The notes: generated by a model from the sequence alone, not told the origin. Numbered from the stretch's first letter, positions 27,195 to 38,458 are shown. The stretch: DNA of 64,000 bases from Vibrio sp. CDRSL-10 TSBA (GCA_039696685.1 CP155566.1:806001-870000); one strand, 5' to 3'. A program made the numbers and translations.

Positions 27195-28764
27195 TTATTG
27201 CGAACCTGTCGCCTGCGCTGCGCTGGCAGGCTCGGCGCTGCTCGGTACCGGATCTAACTCATCACTGTACTCATCCGATTCTGTATTCTCATTGTCCACC
27301 GGCTCTTCGATACTGATGACGGCTAAATCGTCGGTACTGGCGTTGCTGTCTTCGAGCTGTTTTTGTTCCACATGACCAATAATACTCTGGTAATAGCGAC
27401 GGATATTTTCCACGTAACTGAGCGCTTCATCGCCGCGCGCATAGCCGTAGCGGGTCTGGGTGAAGTAACGTTTCTGGCGCAGCTGTGGCAGACGATCTTT
27501 CACATCGGCCCAGGAATCCGGCGAACCGCCCTGTAACTTGGTCAGGCGGCGCGCATCCATCATATGGCCGAAGCCGACGTTATAAGAGGCAAGGGCAAAC
27601 CAGATTTTCTCGTGATCGGGAATCGAATCGGGTACCCGCTCTATCATACGGCGCAGGTATTCCACCCCGCCGCGCACCGACTGTTCCGGATTAAGACGGT
27701 TGGTGACATTGACGCTGCGCGCGGTCGGCAGGGTCAGCATCATCATGCCGCGAAACCCCGGTCGGCGATTTGGCATTCGGATTCCAGTGCGATTCCTGAT
27801 ACGCCAGTGCGGCAATCAGACGCCAGTCGAACTCTTCCGAATATTTCTGAAACAGCGGCATCCATTTGGGTAAGCGGCTATCCAGAGCGCGGATAAAGGC
27901 GCGGGTATCGACGTAATCAAAGCTGCCGATATGGCCGATGTATTTCTCTTCCAGCGAGGCCAGGCTGCCGGACTGTTTGAGGTTACCGAAGAACTCAATC
28001 ATCATCGCGTACAGGCTTTCATCATCCGAGCGACGCATAAACCAGGAAATCGGCTGATCTTCGGTCAGCTCAAACGCCGTCGCGATATCGGGATAGATAC
28101 GCTGCGACAGGGAAATCTCGACCGAATCGGCCATGGTAAATGGCAGATCCCCCACTGAAACCTGCTTGAGCAGATCGTTTACGTCGGCGTTATTGTCGAC
28201 GTGATAACGAAATTCCGGATAGGTTGTCTTCATGCTGTTGAGCGTGCTCTCGAAGTGCGAATCATCCACCACGCTCAGGATGGGCTGTTCGCCATTGTTT
28301 TCGTACAGTTCATTCTGTTTTGCCAGCAGTTGCTCAATATTACGCGGCCGCCATTCGCCTTTCTTGTAGACGATCTGCTGGGATACGTAGTAATAAGCAG
28401 GGCCGGCGCGATAATTTTTCAGGCGTTGCTCAGACTGACTCAAACCGGCCGCGATGATGTCTATCTCGCCATTCTTCAATGCCGGGAACAGGCTCGCCAG
28501 GCGGTAAGCCGGTTTCATTTCCAGCTTTACCCCCAGTTCGCGGGCAAATTCACGCGCCAGTTCATAATCGAGACCGGCAGGGCCATCAGGACCAATATAG
28601 TAGGACAGCTGATTGTTGAGGGTCCCGACACGCAATACGCCACGTTCCAGGATATGGTCGAGCTCACTTTTAGGCTCGGAGTCGATCTGGCAGCCAGAGG
28701 CCAGTAAAGTAAAGGCGGCCAGCAATACGATGCGACTCAGTGAGGCGAAGGAAAGCTTGGTCAT
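27195..28764 (-). CDS. mltF: Membrane-bound lytic murein transglycosylase F, one frameshift
   Basis: A two-domain lipoprotein that cleaves peptidoglycan. The signal and lipobox (LLAAFTLLASGC) are followed by a periplasmic solute-binding-like domain (GVLRVGTLNNQLSYYIGPDG, residues about 35-265) and then a C-terminal SLT domain with the catalytic Glu in the AYQESHWNPNA motif. The frame breaks just after KSPTGV at GAAAC 27752-27756; removing one A restores SPTGVRGMMMLTLPTARSV. The C-terminus is a long acidic tail beyond the usual E. coli end. ATG 28764 fits the lipoprotein signal; earlier starts give a long extra N-terminus. Confidence 0.92.
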
Positions 28765-28901
28765 GAATTCGAAATCTCTTACGTCAAGTGCTGCCTTTAT
28801 ACCAAACCCCATCCACTTGGCAAAGTTTTGCAGGTAATGGCTGGAATTTGCGTCTAACATTTGAGCAAATGAGTGGAAATTCAAATTTAAGAAAAAAAAT
28901 G

Positions 28902-28972
28902 ACGCAAACGGTTGCTTTTGGTGTTACGTCACAAAAAAAAATCCTCTATAATGCGCACGCAAACGACAGATG
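28902..28972 (+). promoter_or_regulatory. PurR box and promoter of purL
   Basis: ACGCAAACGGTTGCTT at 28902-28917 closely fits the PurR operator (ACGCAAACGTTTTCNT). A sigma-70 promoter follows: TTACGT (28924-28929), 17 bases, TATAAT (28947-28952). A second half-site-like ACGCAAACGACAGATG lies at 28957-28972, over the start of transcription. Purine-dependent repression by PurR is therefore expected. Confidence 0.8.
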
Positions 28973-29073
28973 AAATCGGTATGAGTTCAGTGAAAAATAG
29001 CCTAATCTGCTGTTATTTATATGAATTTATTCCAATTACATCTTAATCACTTGCATATAAGAGACCTAAGCAC

Positions 29074-32000
29074 ATGAGAATTTTGCGTGGCTCCCCAGCG
29101 CTTTCCGAGTTTCGAGTTAACAAACTACTGGAAACTTGTCGTGAACAAAACCTGCCAGTGACCGGCATCTATGCTGAGTTTATGCACTTTGCTGATCTCA
29201 AAGCCGATCTGGATAGTGCGGAACTCGAAAAGTTAGAGAAGCTGCTGACTTACGGTCCAACCATTCAAGAACATGAACCTCAGGGGTTACTGCTGTTAGT
29301 TACTCCTCGTCCGGGTACGATTTCTCCTTGGTCTTCAAAAGCGACCGACATCGCGCAAAACTGTGGTCTGTCTCAGGTGAAACGTCTTGAGCGTGGCACG
29401 GCTTACTACATCGAAAGCGAGCAGGCTCTGAGCGAAGAGCAGGTTGCGGCGCTGAAAGCGCTGCTGCATGACCGCATGATGGAAGTGACGTTCAGCGAAC
29501 TGGAAGCAGCACAGGCGCTATTTACCGTGGCAGAAACCGGCTCCTCACACTGAAGTGGATATTCTGGCGGGTGGCCGTAAAGCTCTGGAAGAGGCGAACG
29601 TTTCTCTGGGTCTGGCTCTGGCAGAAGATGAAATTGATTACCTGGTGGAAAACTTCACCAAACTGGGTCGCAATCCAAACGACATCGAACTGATGATGTT
29701 TGCTCAGGCGAACTCAGAGCACTGTCGTCACAAGATTTTCAACGCAGACTGGACCATCGATGGTGTTGCGCAGGATAAATCTCTGTTCAAGATGATCAAA
29801 AACACTTTTGAAACCACGCCGGATCACGTGCTGTCTGCTTATAAAGACAACGCGGCGGTTATGACGGGTTCTAAAGTCGGTCGTTTCTTCCCGAACCCGG
29901 ATTCTCGTCAGTATGGCTACCATCACGAAGATGCGCACATCCTGATGAAAGTGGAAACGCACAACCACCCAACTGCGATTTCACCTTGGCCAGGCGCGTC
30001 AACCGGCAGCGGTGGCGAAATCCGTGACGAAGGCGCAACCGGTATCGGTGGTAAGCCAAAAGCGGGTCTGGTTGGTTTTACCGTATCTAACCTGCGTATT
30101 CCTGAATTTGTTCAGCCATGGGAAAGCGATTTCGGCAAACCTGGTCGTATCGTCAGCGCGCTGGACATCATGCTGGAAGGCCCTCTGGGGGGCGCGGCAT
30201 TCAACAACGAATTCGGTCGTCCGAACCTGCTGGGTTACTTCCGTACTTACGAAGAAAAAGTTACTTCTCACGCGGGTGAAGAAATTCGTGGTTATCACAA
30301 ACCAATCATGATTGCCGGCGGTATGGGTAACATCCGTGACGAGCACGTGCAGAAGAAAGAGATCCCAGTCGGCGCTAAGCTGATTGTACTGGGTGGCCCG
30401 GCGATGAACATCGGCCTGGGTGGCGGTGCCGCTTCTTCTATGGCGTCTGGTCAATCGGCTGAAGATCTGGATTTCGCTTCTGTACAGCGTGAAAACCCGG
30501 AGATGGAACGCCGTTGTCAGGAAGTGATCGATCGCTGCTGGCAGCTGGGCGATGCTAACCCAATCGCGTTTATCCATGATGTGGGCGCGGGCGGTATCTC
30601 GAACGCACTGCCTGAGCTGGTGGATGACGGTAACCGTGGCGGTAAATTCCAGCTGCGTGACGTACCGAACGATGAACCGGGTATGAGCCCGCTGGAAATC
30701 TGGTGTAACGAATCACAAGAACGTTATGTACTGGCGGTCGCGGCAGAAAACATGGCCCAGTTCGACGCGATTTGTAAGCGTGAACGTGCACCTTACGCCG
30801 TTGTGGGCGAAGCGACTGAAGAGCGTCACCTGACGCTGGAAGACAGCCACTTCGATAACACGCCAATCGATATGCCAATGGATATCCTGCTTGGTAAGGC
30901 GCCGAAGATGCACCGTGAAGCGACGACACTGAAAGTCAACAGCCCGGCGCTGGATCGCAATGGCATTGAACTCAATGATGCGGTAGAGCGCGTACTGCGT
31001 CTGCCAGCTGTCGCTGAAAAAACCTTCCTGATCACCATTGGTGACCGTACCGTAACGGGTCTGGTTGCACGTGACCAGATGGTTGGTCCTTGGCAGGTGC
31101 CAGTGGCGAAACTGTGCGGTAACGGCAGCGAGCTACGATACTTACCACGGCGAAGCGATGTCGATGGGTGAGCGTACTCCGGTTGCTCTGCTTGACTTCG
31201 GCGCGTCAGCGCGTCTGGCAGTCGGTGAGTCTCTGACTAACATCGCGGCGACCGATATCGGCGATATCAAACACATTAAACTGTCAGCAAACTGGATGTC
31301 TCCGGCCGGTCACCCGGGTGAAGATGCGGGTCTGTACGAAGCAGTTAAAGCGGTCGGCGAAGAGCTGTGTCCTGCGCTGGGCCTGACTATTCCGGTTGGT
31401 AAAGACTCAATGTCGATGAAGACCAAGTGGGAAGAGAACGGCGAAAGCAAAGAAGTGACTTCACCACTGTCACTGGTTATCACTGCGTTTGGCCGTGTTG
31501 AAGATGTACGCAAGACAGTGACACCACAACTGCGCACTGACCAAGGCGATACGTCTCTGGTACTGGTTGACCTGGGTAACGGTCAAAACCGTCTGGGTGC
31601 AACTGCACTGACTCAGGTTTACAAGCAACTGGGCGACAAGCCTGCTGACGTTGACAACGCAGAGCAGCTGAAAGGCTTCTTTGATGCGATGCAGACTCTG
31701 GTTCGCGCAGACAAGCTGGTGGCTTACCACGATAAAGGCGACGGCGGTCTGCTGGTGACTCTGGCGGAAATGGCGTTTGCTGGCCACTGTGGTGTGCAGG
31801 CAGATATCGCGGCACTGGGCGACGACGCTCTGGCGGCGCTGTTTAACGAAGAGCTGGGTGCTGTGGTTCAGGTTAAGAACGCTGAACTGGATGCGGTACT
31901 GGCGACGCTGGCAGACAAAGGTCTGGCACAGTGTTCACACGTTATCGGTTCGGTAGAAGCTTCAGACCGCTTTGTGGTGGCTTCTGGTGCAGACGTACTG

Positions 32001-32970
32001 CTGGATCGCTCGCGTACTGAACTGCGTACCATCTGGGCAGAAACCACGCATAAGATGCAAGCGATGCGTGATAACCCGGCATGTGCTGACCAGGAATTTG
32101 TGGCTAAGAAAGACAACACTGACCCGGGTCTGAACGTGGCACTGAGCTTCGATGTCAACGAAGATGTAGCAGCGCCTTACATTGCGAAAGGTGCTAAGCC
32201 TAAGATGGCGATTCTGCGTGAGCAGGGCGTAAACTCGCACGTTGAAATGGCCGCGGCGTTTGACCGTGCCGGTTTCGATGCGGTTGATATTCACATGAGC
32301 GACATTCTGACTGGTCAGGCGGCACTGGACGAGTATCAGGGTCTGGTTGCTTGTGGCGGCTTCTCATACGGTGACGTACTGGGTGCCGGTGAAGGTTGGG
32401 CGAAGTCAGTACTGTTTAATGCTCAGGCACGTGAACAGTTCCAGCAGTTTCTTCAACCGTCAGGACACTTTCTCTCTGGGTGTGTGTAACGGCTGTCAGA
32501 TGCTGTCTAACCTGAAAGAGCTGATCCCGGGCGCTGACCTGTGGCCACGTTTCGTACGTAACGAATCTGAGCGTTTTGAAGCTCGCTTCAGCCTGGTTGA
32601 AGTACAGAAATCTGATTCTGTGTTCTTCGATGGTATGGCAGGCTCTCGTATGCCTATCGCAGTATCACACGGTGAAGGTCGTGTTGAAGTGCGCGATGAA
32701 GCCCACCTGAACGCGATTGAGCAGTCTGGTACGGTAGCGGTGCGTTTCGTGGATAACTTCGGTAACCCGACTCAGCAGTACCCGAACAACCCGAACGGCT
32801 CGCCAAACGCGATTACCGGTCTGACAACAGCAGACGGCCGTGTGACCATCATGATGCCGCACCCGGAACGTGTATTCCGTACCGTCGCGAACTCATGGCA
32901 CCCGGACAGCTGGGGTGAAAACGGCGCCTGGATGCGTATGTTCCAGAACGCGCGTAAGAACCTGGGTTAA
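29074..32970 (+). CDS. purL: Phosphoribosylformylglycinamidine synthase, three frameshifts
   Basis: Converts FGAR to FGAM in purine synthesis. The single-chain enzyme has an N-terminal PurS-like part ([20 protein letters not shown]), two AIRS-type synthetase halves ([51 protein letters not shown]) and a C-terminal glutaminase ([18 protein letters not shown], catalytic Cys in [11 protein letters not shown]). The frame breaks at GAAAC 29533-29537, GAAAC 31108-31112 and GTTTC 32447-32451; removing one base at each gives a continuous protein of about 1297 residues, the family length. Because the three insertions sum to one codon, the final frame equals the first. Confidence 0.95.
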
Positions 32971-33007
32971 TCCCTGTCTTTGCGGGCAAACGCCTGGCGA
33001 ATTGATG

Positions 33008-33037
33008 AAAAGCGCAGACTTCGGTCTGCGCTTTTTT
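33008..33037 (+). terminator. Terminator of purL
   Basis: AAAAGCGCAGAC-TTCG-GTCTGCGCTTTT with a T run, a UUCG tetraloop hairpin 38 bases after the stop. Confidence 0.88.
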
Positions 33038-33074
33038 ATGTCTTGAATTTGATAAATCGTGCGGTTATTCCGGG

Positions 33075-33266
33075 TTAACGGAACTGGCCCGCTTCAGGCA
33101 AGTAATCAAATCCGGCTGTCGCCAGACGAGCTTCCAGCGCCGTACGGTCAATATCAAAGTACGCCACCAGTTGGTCCAAATCACCGGAGAAATCATCGCG
33201 CAGTTTCATGTTGACGATGCTCATCAGCATGACAGGATCCATAGTTTCGAAATTGGCCAGGTTCAT
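33075..33266 (-). CDS. DUF4250 domain-containing protein
   Basis: A 63-residue protein (MNLANFETMDPVMLMSIVNM..., ending GFDYLPEAGQFR) of the small DUF4250 family. The middle (LDQLVAYFDIDRTALEARLA) looks like a short helix-turn-helix. The ATG at 33266 is preferred to 33278. It directly follows the YaeP-family gene (1-base gap), so the two are co-transcribed. The function is unknown. Confidence 0.8.
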   Translation of the reverse strand: MNLANFETMDPVMLMSIVNMKLRDDFSGDLDQLVAYFDIDRTALEARLATAGFDYLPEAGQFR

Positions 33267-33267
33267 C

Positions 33268-33471
33268 TTAGTCCTCAAAGTCTGAAATCAGTAAATTCGC
33301 TGCCGCAAAGGCCGCCTTCTCGCGCGTTTCCAGTGGCAGGGATGTATCTGCCGCTACGTCGTTCAACGCCCGTACCGCGCAGGAGATCGCTTTTGGCACA
33401 TAAGCCTGATCGCCACTGCCAATCTGGGCATAAAGCTCTCGCACCAGGTCACAACAGGTATACACTTGCAT
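33268..33471 (-). CDS. YaeP family protein (UPF0253)
   Basis: A 67-residue protein of the UPF0253 family. It shares with E. coli YaeP the pattern [31 protein letters not shown] and [18 protein letters not shown]. The ATG at 33471 (MQVYTCC) has GAGGG about 8 bases upstream; the longer in-frame start at 33510 lacks support. No function is established. It is coupled to the DUF4250 gene. Confidence 0.85.
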   Translation of the reverse strand: MQVYTCCDLVRELYAQIGSGDQAYVPKAISCAVRALNDVAADTSLPLETREKAAFAAANLLISDFED

Positions 33472-33575
33472 GGTTTTGCCCTCTAAATGGTATCTGTTCT
33501 CAATATACACAGAGCCGGGTATGAAGACAAAACCTGAGGTTTGTTCTGGCGCAAGGCTTATGTGCGAGTGGCGAT

Positions 33576-34223
33576 TTATTCACCACTGACCTGCTGATTG
33601 AGGCGTGCGACCAGTTCGTCTTCAAGGCGCAGCTGTTTGGCCAGTTCATCCAGATAGGCTTTTTCCATGAAGTTCTGTTCGTCAGCAACCAGCAGGGAGG
33701 CGAGGTAGATCTCGGAGGCCTGGGCCGGTGTCTGGGCCAGCAGGGCAATTTCGGCCGGATCGAGCGGCTTTTTCAGCTCTTGCTCAATCAGCTGTGCCAC
33801 GCCGGCATCGGCGCCGAGTTCAGTGACGGCCTGGTTGATCTTGTCCATCTCGGCGTCATCAACATGCCCGTCGGCTTTGGCGGCCGCAATCATGGCTTTG
33901 ACGATCAAGAGTTCATGGCGCGGGTTGTGTTCATCGAAACTGTCTGCCGGCGGAGCGGAAGCGGGCTGGTTAGCCTGCCAGTCGTTATACACTTTATAAG
34001 CCAGTGCGCCGAGAGCGGCCGCGCCACCAACTTTGAGCGCAGTTTTGCCCATCTTCTTGCTCTTTTTCGAGCCCATCAGTACGCCAAGCAGACCGCCGCC
34101 GAGCGCACCGGCACCAAAGGTGGCGAGCTGGCTTTTATTTTGCGTTGCGGATTTGGCCTGCTGTGTTCCTTTGCGCACCAGATCAGAATTGAGTGCCTGA
34201 TTAAGTAGTGATTTCAGATCCAT
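33576..34223 (-). CDS. DUF533 family protein with TerB-like domain
   Basis: A 215-residue protein like E. coli YebE. The N-terminal third is amphipathic, with a glycine-rich hydrophobic stretch ([17 protein letters not shown]) that may insert in the inner membrane, followed by an Ala-rich helix and a Pro/Ala linker. The C-terminal helical TerB-like domain starts at [20 protein letters not shown], with acidic residues ([14 protein letters not shown]) that could bind metal. The role is unknown; relatives respond to envelope stress in enterobacteria. Confidence 0.85.
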   Translation of the reverse strand: MDLKSLLNQALNSDLVRKGTQQAKSATQNKSQLATFGAGALGGGLLGVLMGSKKSKKMGKTALKVGGAAALGALAYKVYNDWQANQPASAPPADSFDEHNPRHELLIVKAMIAAAKADGHVDDAEMDKINQAVTELGADAGVAQLIEQELKKPLDPAEIALLAQTPAQASEIYLASLLVADEQNFMEKAYLDELAKQLRLEDELVARLNQQVSGE

Positions 34224-34316
34224 ACTGTTCTCCTTGCTTGTCTCAGGGCTGGCATAAACTCACCAGATTGCGGATTAGTGTAGGACAGGCAAGATGAATG
34301 GCAGATTAATGGGCAT

Positions 34317-34343
34317 AAAAAAAGCTGCCCGCAGGCAGCTTTT
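34317..34343 (-). terminator. Terminator of proS
   Basis: AAAAGCTGCC-CGCA-GGCAGCTTTT with a run of seven A on its left, giving a T-run on the minus strand 30 bases after the proS stop. Confidence 0.85.
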
Positions 34344-34375
34344 CCGTCATCGATGTTACCATCAATCGCCTGGTA

Positions 34376-36092
34376 TTAGGCCAGTTGTGCTTTGATGTGC
34401 TCGACGATTTGATCCATTGCAACCGGAGATTTCTCACCGCTGCGACGGTTTTTGTATTCGAAGTTGCCTTCGTCCATGCTGCGATCGCCGATGATCACCG
34501 TGTGCGGTACGCCGATCAGTTCCATATCAGAGAACATAACGCCCGGACGCTCTTTACGGTCATCAAACAGTACTTCAATGCCCGCTGCAGTCAGCTCAGC
34601 GTACAGTTTCTCAGCCGCTTCCTGAACTCGCTCAGACTTGTGCATGTTCATTGGCACGATAGCAACCTGGAATGGCGCAATCGCATCCGGCCAGATGATG
34701 CCGTATTTGTCGTTGTTCTGCTCGATAGCTGCCGCAACCACACGTGATACACCGATACCGTAACAGCCCATTTCCAGAGTCACGGCTTTGCCGTCAGGAC
34801 CCAGAACGTTACAGTTCATTTTCTCTGAATAGTTGGTGCCAAGCTGGAAGATGTGACCCACTTCGATACCGCGTTTCAGCTGAATGGTACCCTTACCACA
34901 TGGGCTTGGATCGCCTTCGACCACGTTACGCAGGTCTTCTACGCGACCCAGTTTCTACGTCACGACCCCAGTTGATACCGAAGTAGTGTTTACCGTCGAT
35001 GTTGGCACCACCGGCGAAGTCGCTCATCACAGCCACGCTGCGGTCAACGATGCATGGCAGTTTCAGGCCAACCGGACCCAGTGAGCCAGGACCTGCGCCA
35101 ACCAGAGCTCGGATCTCTTCTTCGGTTGCCATTTCCAGCGGCGCAGCCACTTCCGGCAGGTTTTCCGCTTTGATTTCGTTCAGCTCATGGTCACCACGAA
35201 CCAGCAGCGCAACGATTGGCGCATCAACAACATCGGACGCTTTGAAGAACAGCGTCTTGATGGTTTTTTCGATTGGCAGACCGTGCTGGTTCACCAGCTC
35301 CGCGATGGTTTTCGCGTTCGGGGTGTCAACCAGAGTCATTTCTAAAGTTGGTGCATCCGCTGCATCCGCAGGCGCCAGCGCTTCGGCTTTTTCCAGGTTC
35401 GCTGCGTAGTCAGATTCGGTTGAGAACGCAATCAGGTCTTCGCCGCTTTCTGCCAGTACGTGGAACTCTTGAGAACCGTTACCACCGATAGCACCGCTGT
35501 CTGCCAGCACAGGACGGTAGTCCAGACCCATACGGTCGAATGCTTTACAGTATGCGTCGTGCATCGCATCGTAGGTGTTCTGCAGACCCGCTTTGTCGAT
35601 GTCAAAGCTGTAAGCGTCCATCATCGAGAATTCACGTGCACGCATCACACCAAAACGCGGGCGGCGTTCGTCACGGAATTTAGTCTGGATCTGATACAGG
35701 TTCAGTGGCAGCTGCTTGTACGAGCTGACTTCGTTACGCACCAGGCTGGTGATCACTTCTTCTGCAGTCGGGCTCAGGACAAACGGACGCTCGTGACGGT
35801 CAGTAAAGCGCAGTAGCTCAGGACCCATTTTTTCGCTGCGTCCTGTCTCTTCCCAAAGTTCAAACGGCTGAACAACGGGCATCAAAGTTTCGATTGCACC
35901 TGCATTATCGATTTCTTGACGAACGATGTTTTCTACTTTACGCATTACGCGCAGACCGGTAGGTAGCCAGGTGTACAGACCTGAAGCTAGCTTACGGATC
36001 ATGCCCGCACGTAGCATGAGCTGGTGGCTCACAACTTCTGCGTCGTTTGGAGTCTCCTTCAGAGTAGAAAGAAGATATTTACTGGTACGCAT
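34376..36092 (-). CDS. proS: Prolyl-tRNA synthetase, one frameshift
   Basis: A class II synthetase of the bacterial type with an inserted editing (YbaK-like) domain. It starts [20 protein letters not shown] and has motif 1/2 blocks ([35 protein letters not shown]), the editing domain (about residues 225-400) and an anticodon-binding domain ([20 protein letters not shown]). The frame breaks at GTTTC 34951-34955 (GAAAC on the coding strand); removing one A restores [20 protein letters not shown] and 571 residues, the normal length. The gene is essential in bacteria, so a sequence error is the likeliest cause of the break. Confidence 0.96.
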
Positions 36093-36233
36093 TTATGTAT
36101 CCGTTTATCAAAAGTTGATGGGATCACCGCTCGTGTCATTCACTCTGCTGCCGCTGTCGCTGGCGCAGTATTGGTAAGTGCTGACCGGTGATAAATTTAT
36201 TTAGCCGCTAATAATATCAGCCAAATGCTCTCG

Positions 36234-36929
36234 TCAAAAGCGTTCTATTGCGGTGACGGTCACTAAGTTGTCATTGACGATGAATTTTACGTTCATATCG
36301 TACAAATTCACCGCGTACTCTTTGCTGTCCAGCTTGTTTTTCTTGTAAGCCGGGCGCGGATCCTGGCTCAGCACTTCTTCGATCACGGCCTGTTTACTCG
36401 CGGCGTCGGGCTGGCAATTCAGGCTGGCAGCCGCCGCAGGCGTAAACTGCACCTCGGCGCGTTCCGGTTCGGCACCGGCATAACCGCCGCTAGCGCCGCT
36501 GATCGCGTCCGAGTAGGGGATATAGGGCTTGATGTCGATGATCGGGGTGCCATCGACCAGATCGACGCTGCCGAGATCGAGATAGATTTGCTCGCCCTGT
36601 TTGCTGACGCCGCGCAGTTCGACCGCCGACATACCAATGCCGTTCGGGCGGAAGGTGGAACGTGAGGCCAGCACGCCAATCCGCTCATTACCGCCAAGGC
36701 GGGGCGGGCGCACGGTCGGCTTCCAGCCGGCGGCCAGATTCTGGTCAAACAGAAACAGCAGCCATAAATGGCTGAACTGCTCGATGCCGCGTACCGCTTC
36801 CTGGCAGTTAATTTCACCGACTAAGCGGGCACGTGCGGTGGCACTGGGGACCAGACGCGGCTGACGTGGAACGGCAAACTTCTCTTTATACGGGCTTTCT
36901 ATAATCGCTATCGGTTCAATCGAATGCAT
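36234..36929 (-). CDS. trmO: tRNA (N6-threonylcarbamoyladenosine(37)-N6)-methyltransferase TrmO
   Basis: SAM-dependent methylation of t6A37 in tRNA-Thr (TsaA/YaeB family). It has IAIIESPYKEKFAVPRQPRL at the N-terminus, SHLWLLFLFDQN, GVLASRSTFRPNGIGMSAVE and DIKPYIPYSDAI, all family signatures of the beta-barrel domain, and a C-terminal extension (DPRPAYKKNK..YAVNLYDMNVKF). The ATG at 36929 gives 231 residues and the closest family start; longer starts at 36953 and 36983 are possible. Downstream of proS is a separate operon. Confidence 0.92.
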   Translation of the reverse strand: MHSIEPIAIIESPYKEKFAVPRQPRLVPSATARARLVGEINCQEAVRGIEQFSHLWLLFLFDQNLAAGWKPTVRPPRLGGNERIGVLASRSTFRPNGIGMSAVELRGVSKQGEQIYLDLGSVDLVDGTPIIDIKPYIPYSDAISGASGGYAGAEPERAEVQFTPAAAASLNCQPDAASKQAVIEEVLSQDPRPAYKKNKLDSKEYAVNLYDMNVKFIVNDNLVTVTAIERF

Positions 36930-37086
36930 GGCAGGAGTCAAAGTAGATAACATGGCGGCAAAATAGCACATTTTGGCCGACAAAGCGCTGCCGGGCTGCG
37001 CGCCGAGTCATCTGCACGGAATTGCGACATTTATCCGCATGGATGCATTAGTGCTTGCAAATCGGCGGAATAGGATTATTATTTGA

Positions 37087-37102
37087 TTATGTTATAACAT
37101 AA
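37087..37102 (+). promoter_or_regulatory. Zur-like palindrome upstream of rpmJ2
   Basis: TTATGTTATAACATAA is a perfect 16-base palindrome whose core (ATGTTATAACAT) is close to Zur boxes of gamma-proteobacteria (GTTATANNATAAC type). It lies about 160 bases before a zinc-free L36 paralogue, the class of gene Zur represses. Zinc control is inferred. Confidence 0.6.
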
Positions 37103-37260
37103 CAATTGACCGTTGTTATTGATTCAGACTTATTTAATCAACATCTGCCCGGTGATGAATGCTGATACGTGATTCAGAACGATTCAGTCATTAAGAGCTG
37201 ATTAGTCATCAAGAACTAATTAGTCATTAACAGCCGTGCAGTAACCAACAGGAATTATCG

Positions 37261-37386
37261 ATGAAAGTGCTTAGCTCGCTGAAAAGCGCCAAACAACGTC
37301 ACCCGGACTGCCAGATCGTTAAACGCCGCGGACGCCTGTATGTGATTTGTAAAACCAATCCGAGATTTAAAGCCGTACAACGCTAG
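37261..37386 (+). CDS. rpmJ2: Alternative 50S ribosomal protein L36 (type B, RpmJ2/YkgO)
   Basis: A 41-residue protein starting [20 protein letters not shown] and ending NPRFKAVQR. It matches E. coli YkgO almost residue for residue, apart from the shorter C-terminus. Type B L36 lacks the four-ligand zinc ribbon of the standard L36 and replaces it under zinc shortage, freeing zinc. AGGA stands 7 bases before the ATG. Its usual partner, the alternative L31 (ykgM/rpmE2), is not adjacent. A terminator follows. Confidence 0.92.
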   Translation: MKVLSSLKSAKQRHPDCQIVKRRGRLYVICKTNPRFKAVQR

Positions 37387-37426
37387 ATATGGCCAGTAAC
37401 ATAACTGCCAAGAAAGCGATAAAATA

Positions 37427-37452
37427 AAACCTGCGCAGGACGCAGGTTTTTT
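37427..37452. terminator. Bidirectional terminator between rpmJ2 and yaiI
   Basis: AAAACCTGCG-CAGGA-CGCAGGTTTT with a T run on the plus strand and an A-rich left side for the minus strand; it separates two convergent genes. Confidence 0.85.
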
Positions 37453-37474
37453 GTATTAGGTTATCGGCTGCTGA

Positions 37475-37927
37475 TCAGCGTTTGGTTTTAGCCAGAATAC
37501 GGTCCAGATGGTTGGCAAATTCACGTCGTTCCGTCTGGGAAAGTGCTGCCGGGCCACCGGTCTGGATGCCGCTGGCGCGCATGGTATCCATAAAGTCGCG
37601 GATATTGAGGCGCGCTTTGATGGTTTCCTGGGTGTACAACTCGCCACGCGGACTCAGCGCCTGGCCACCTTTACTGATCACTTCGTCGGCGAGCGGAATA
37701 TCGGCGGTGATCACGAGATCGCCGTGCTCAACCCGGCGCACAATTTCGTTGTCGGCGACATCGAAACCACTGGCGACCTGCAGGCTGCGAATATTGTCGC
37801 GCTTGGGAACCGGAATTTGGTGGTTGGCGACAAAAGTACATTCGATACCGGTACGTTCCGCGGCGCGAAACAGGGTTTCACGAATCACTTTCGGACAGGC
37901 GTCCGCATCAACCCATAGTTTCATCAT
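37475..37927 (-). CDS. YaiI/YqxD family protein (UPF0178, DUF188)
   Basis: A 150-residue protein with the family opening [20 protein letters not shown], an acidic PIN-like site (DADACP, then DNEIVRR and [13 protein letters not shown]) and [20 protein letters not shown] near the end. The fold resembles PIN nucleases, but no activity is proven. It starts within the stop of the upstream 96-residue gene (ATGA overlap), so the two are coupled. Confidence 0.9.
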   Translation of the reverse strand: MMKLWVDADACPKVIRETLFRAAERTGIECTFVANHQIPVPKRDNIRSLQVASGFDVADNEIVRRVEHGDLVITADIPLADEVISKGGQALSPRGELYTQETIKARLNIRDFMDTMRASGIQTGGPAALSQTERREFANHLDRILAKTKR

Positions 37928-38214
37928 TTTTCACCCGCCAGCTTCTGCTCCAGTGCCTGCAGGCGCGAGGTCAGATCGGCGACTTGCTGCTCAAGCTGAG
38001 TGATACGATCCATTTCGCTCGCGACCGGTGCGGCCACTTCGACTTTCGGTACCCGGTTAGCACTCTTCCAGCTTTTGATGGTGGTGATCAGCGCCGGCAT
38101 AGGAACCGGGGTAGAAAGGCGGGATTTAACCAGAGCGACCGTGGGCTCTTTTCCGTCTTGCTGCAAGCTGGTCAGAATCGCTTCCAGCTCCTGTGAAACA
38201 TCTTTTGTGAGCAT
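37924..38214 (-). CDS. Hypothetical protein with KfrA-like N-terminus and coiled coil
   Basis: A 96-residue protein I do not recognise with certainty. Residues 1-50 ([20 protein letters not shown], then [20 protein letters not shown]) look like the helix-turn-helix seen at the start of KfrA-like DNA-binding proteins. Residues 65-95 form a heptad-patterned coiled coil ([20 protein letters not shown]). It overlaps yaiI by 4 bases. Small conserved proteins of this type are common next to yaiI in vibrios; the role is unknown. Confidence 0.7.
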   Translation of the reverse strand: MLTKDVSQELEAILTSLQQDGKEPTVALVKSRLSTPVPMPALITTIKSWKSANRVPKVEVAAPVASEMDRITQLEQQVADLTSRLQALEQKLAGEK

Positions 38215-38283
38215 GATTTGTCCTTATGCTTAAGTTAGCCCGATCATACTGCGAAATCCCCACGAGCAAAAGAGGGAGGGGCT

Positions 38284-38301
38284 TGTGCGAGATCGCTTAC
38301 A
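38284..38301 (+). promoter_or_regulatory. VarA/UvrY-type operator upstream of the CsrB-like RNA
   Basis: TGTGCGAGATCGCTTACA is an 18-base near-palindrome that matches the UvrY (GacA/VarA) site described upstream of E. coli csrB (TGTGAGAGATCTCTTACA) at 16 of 18 positions. It lies about 175 bases before the predicted start of transcription, a similar distance to that in E. coli. Confidence 0.65.
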
Positions 38302-38424
38302 AACAGTGTAGGATATTGGATTTTTTAGCAGAGAAATCTGCTGTGTAATCGATTTAATATATTGATATTAAATGATTTTGTTTGTCTGGTGTGTTTTTCG
38401 CACAAAAAAATCTTTTCGCGGGCA

Positions 38425-38452
38425 TTGCACAAAAAGTCCAAAGGGGTAAATT
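38425..38452 (+). promoter_or_regulatory. Sigma-70 promoter of the CsrB-like RNA
   Basis: TTGCAC (38425-38430) and TAAATT (38447-38452) are 16 bases apart, placing the start of transcription near 38459. Confidence 0.6.
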
Positions 38453-38458
38453 GAACCC

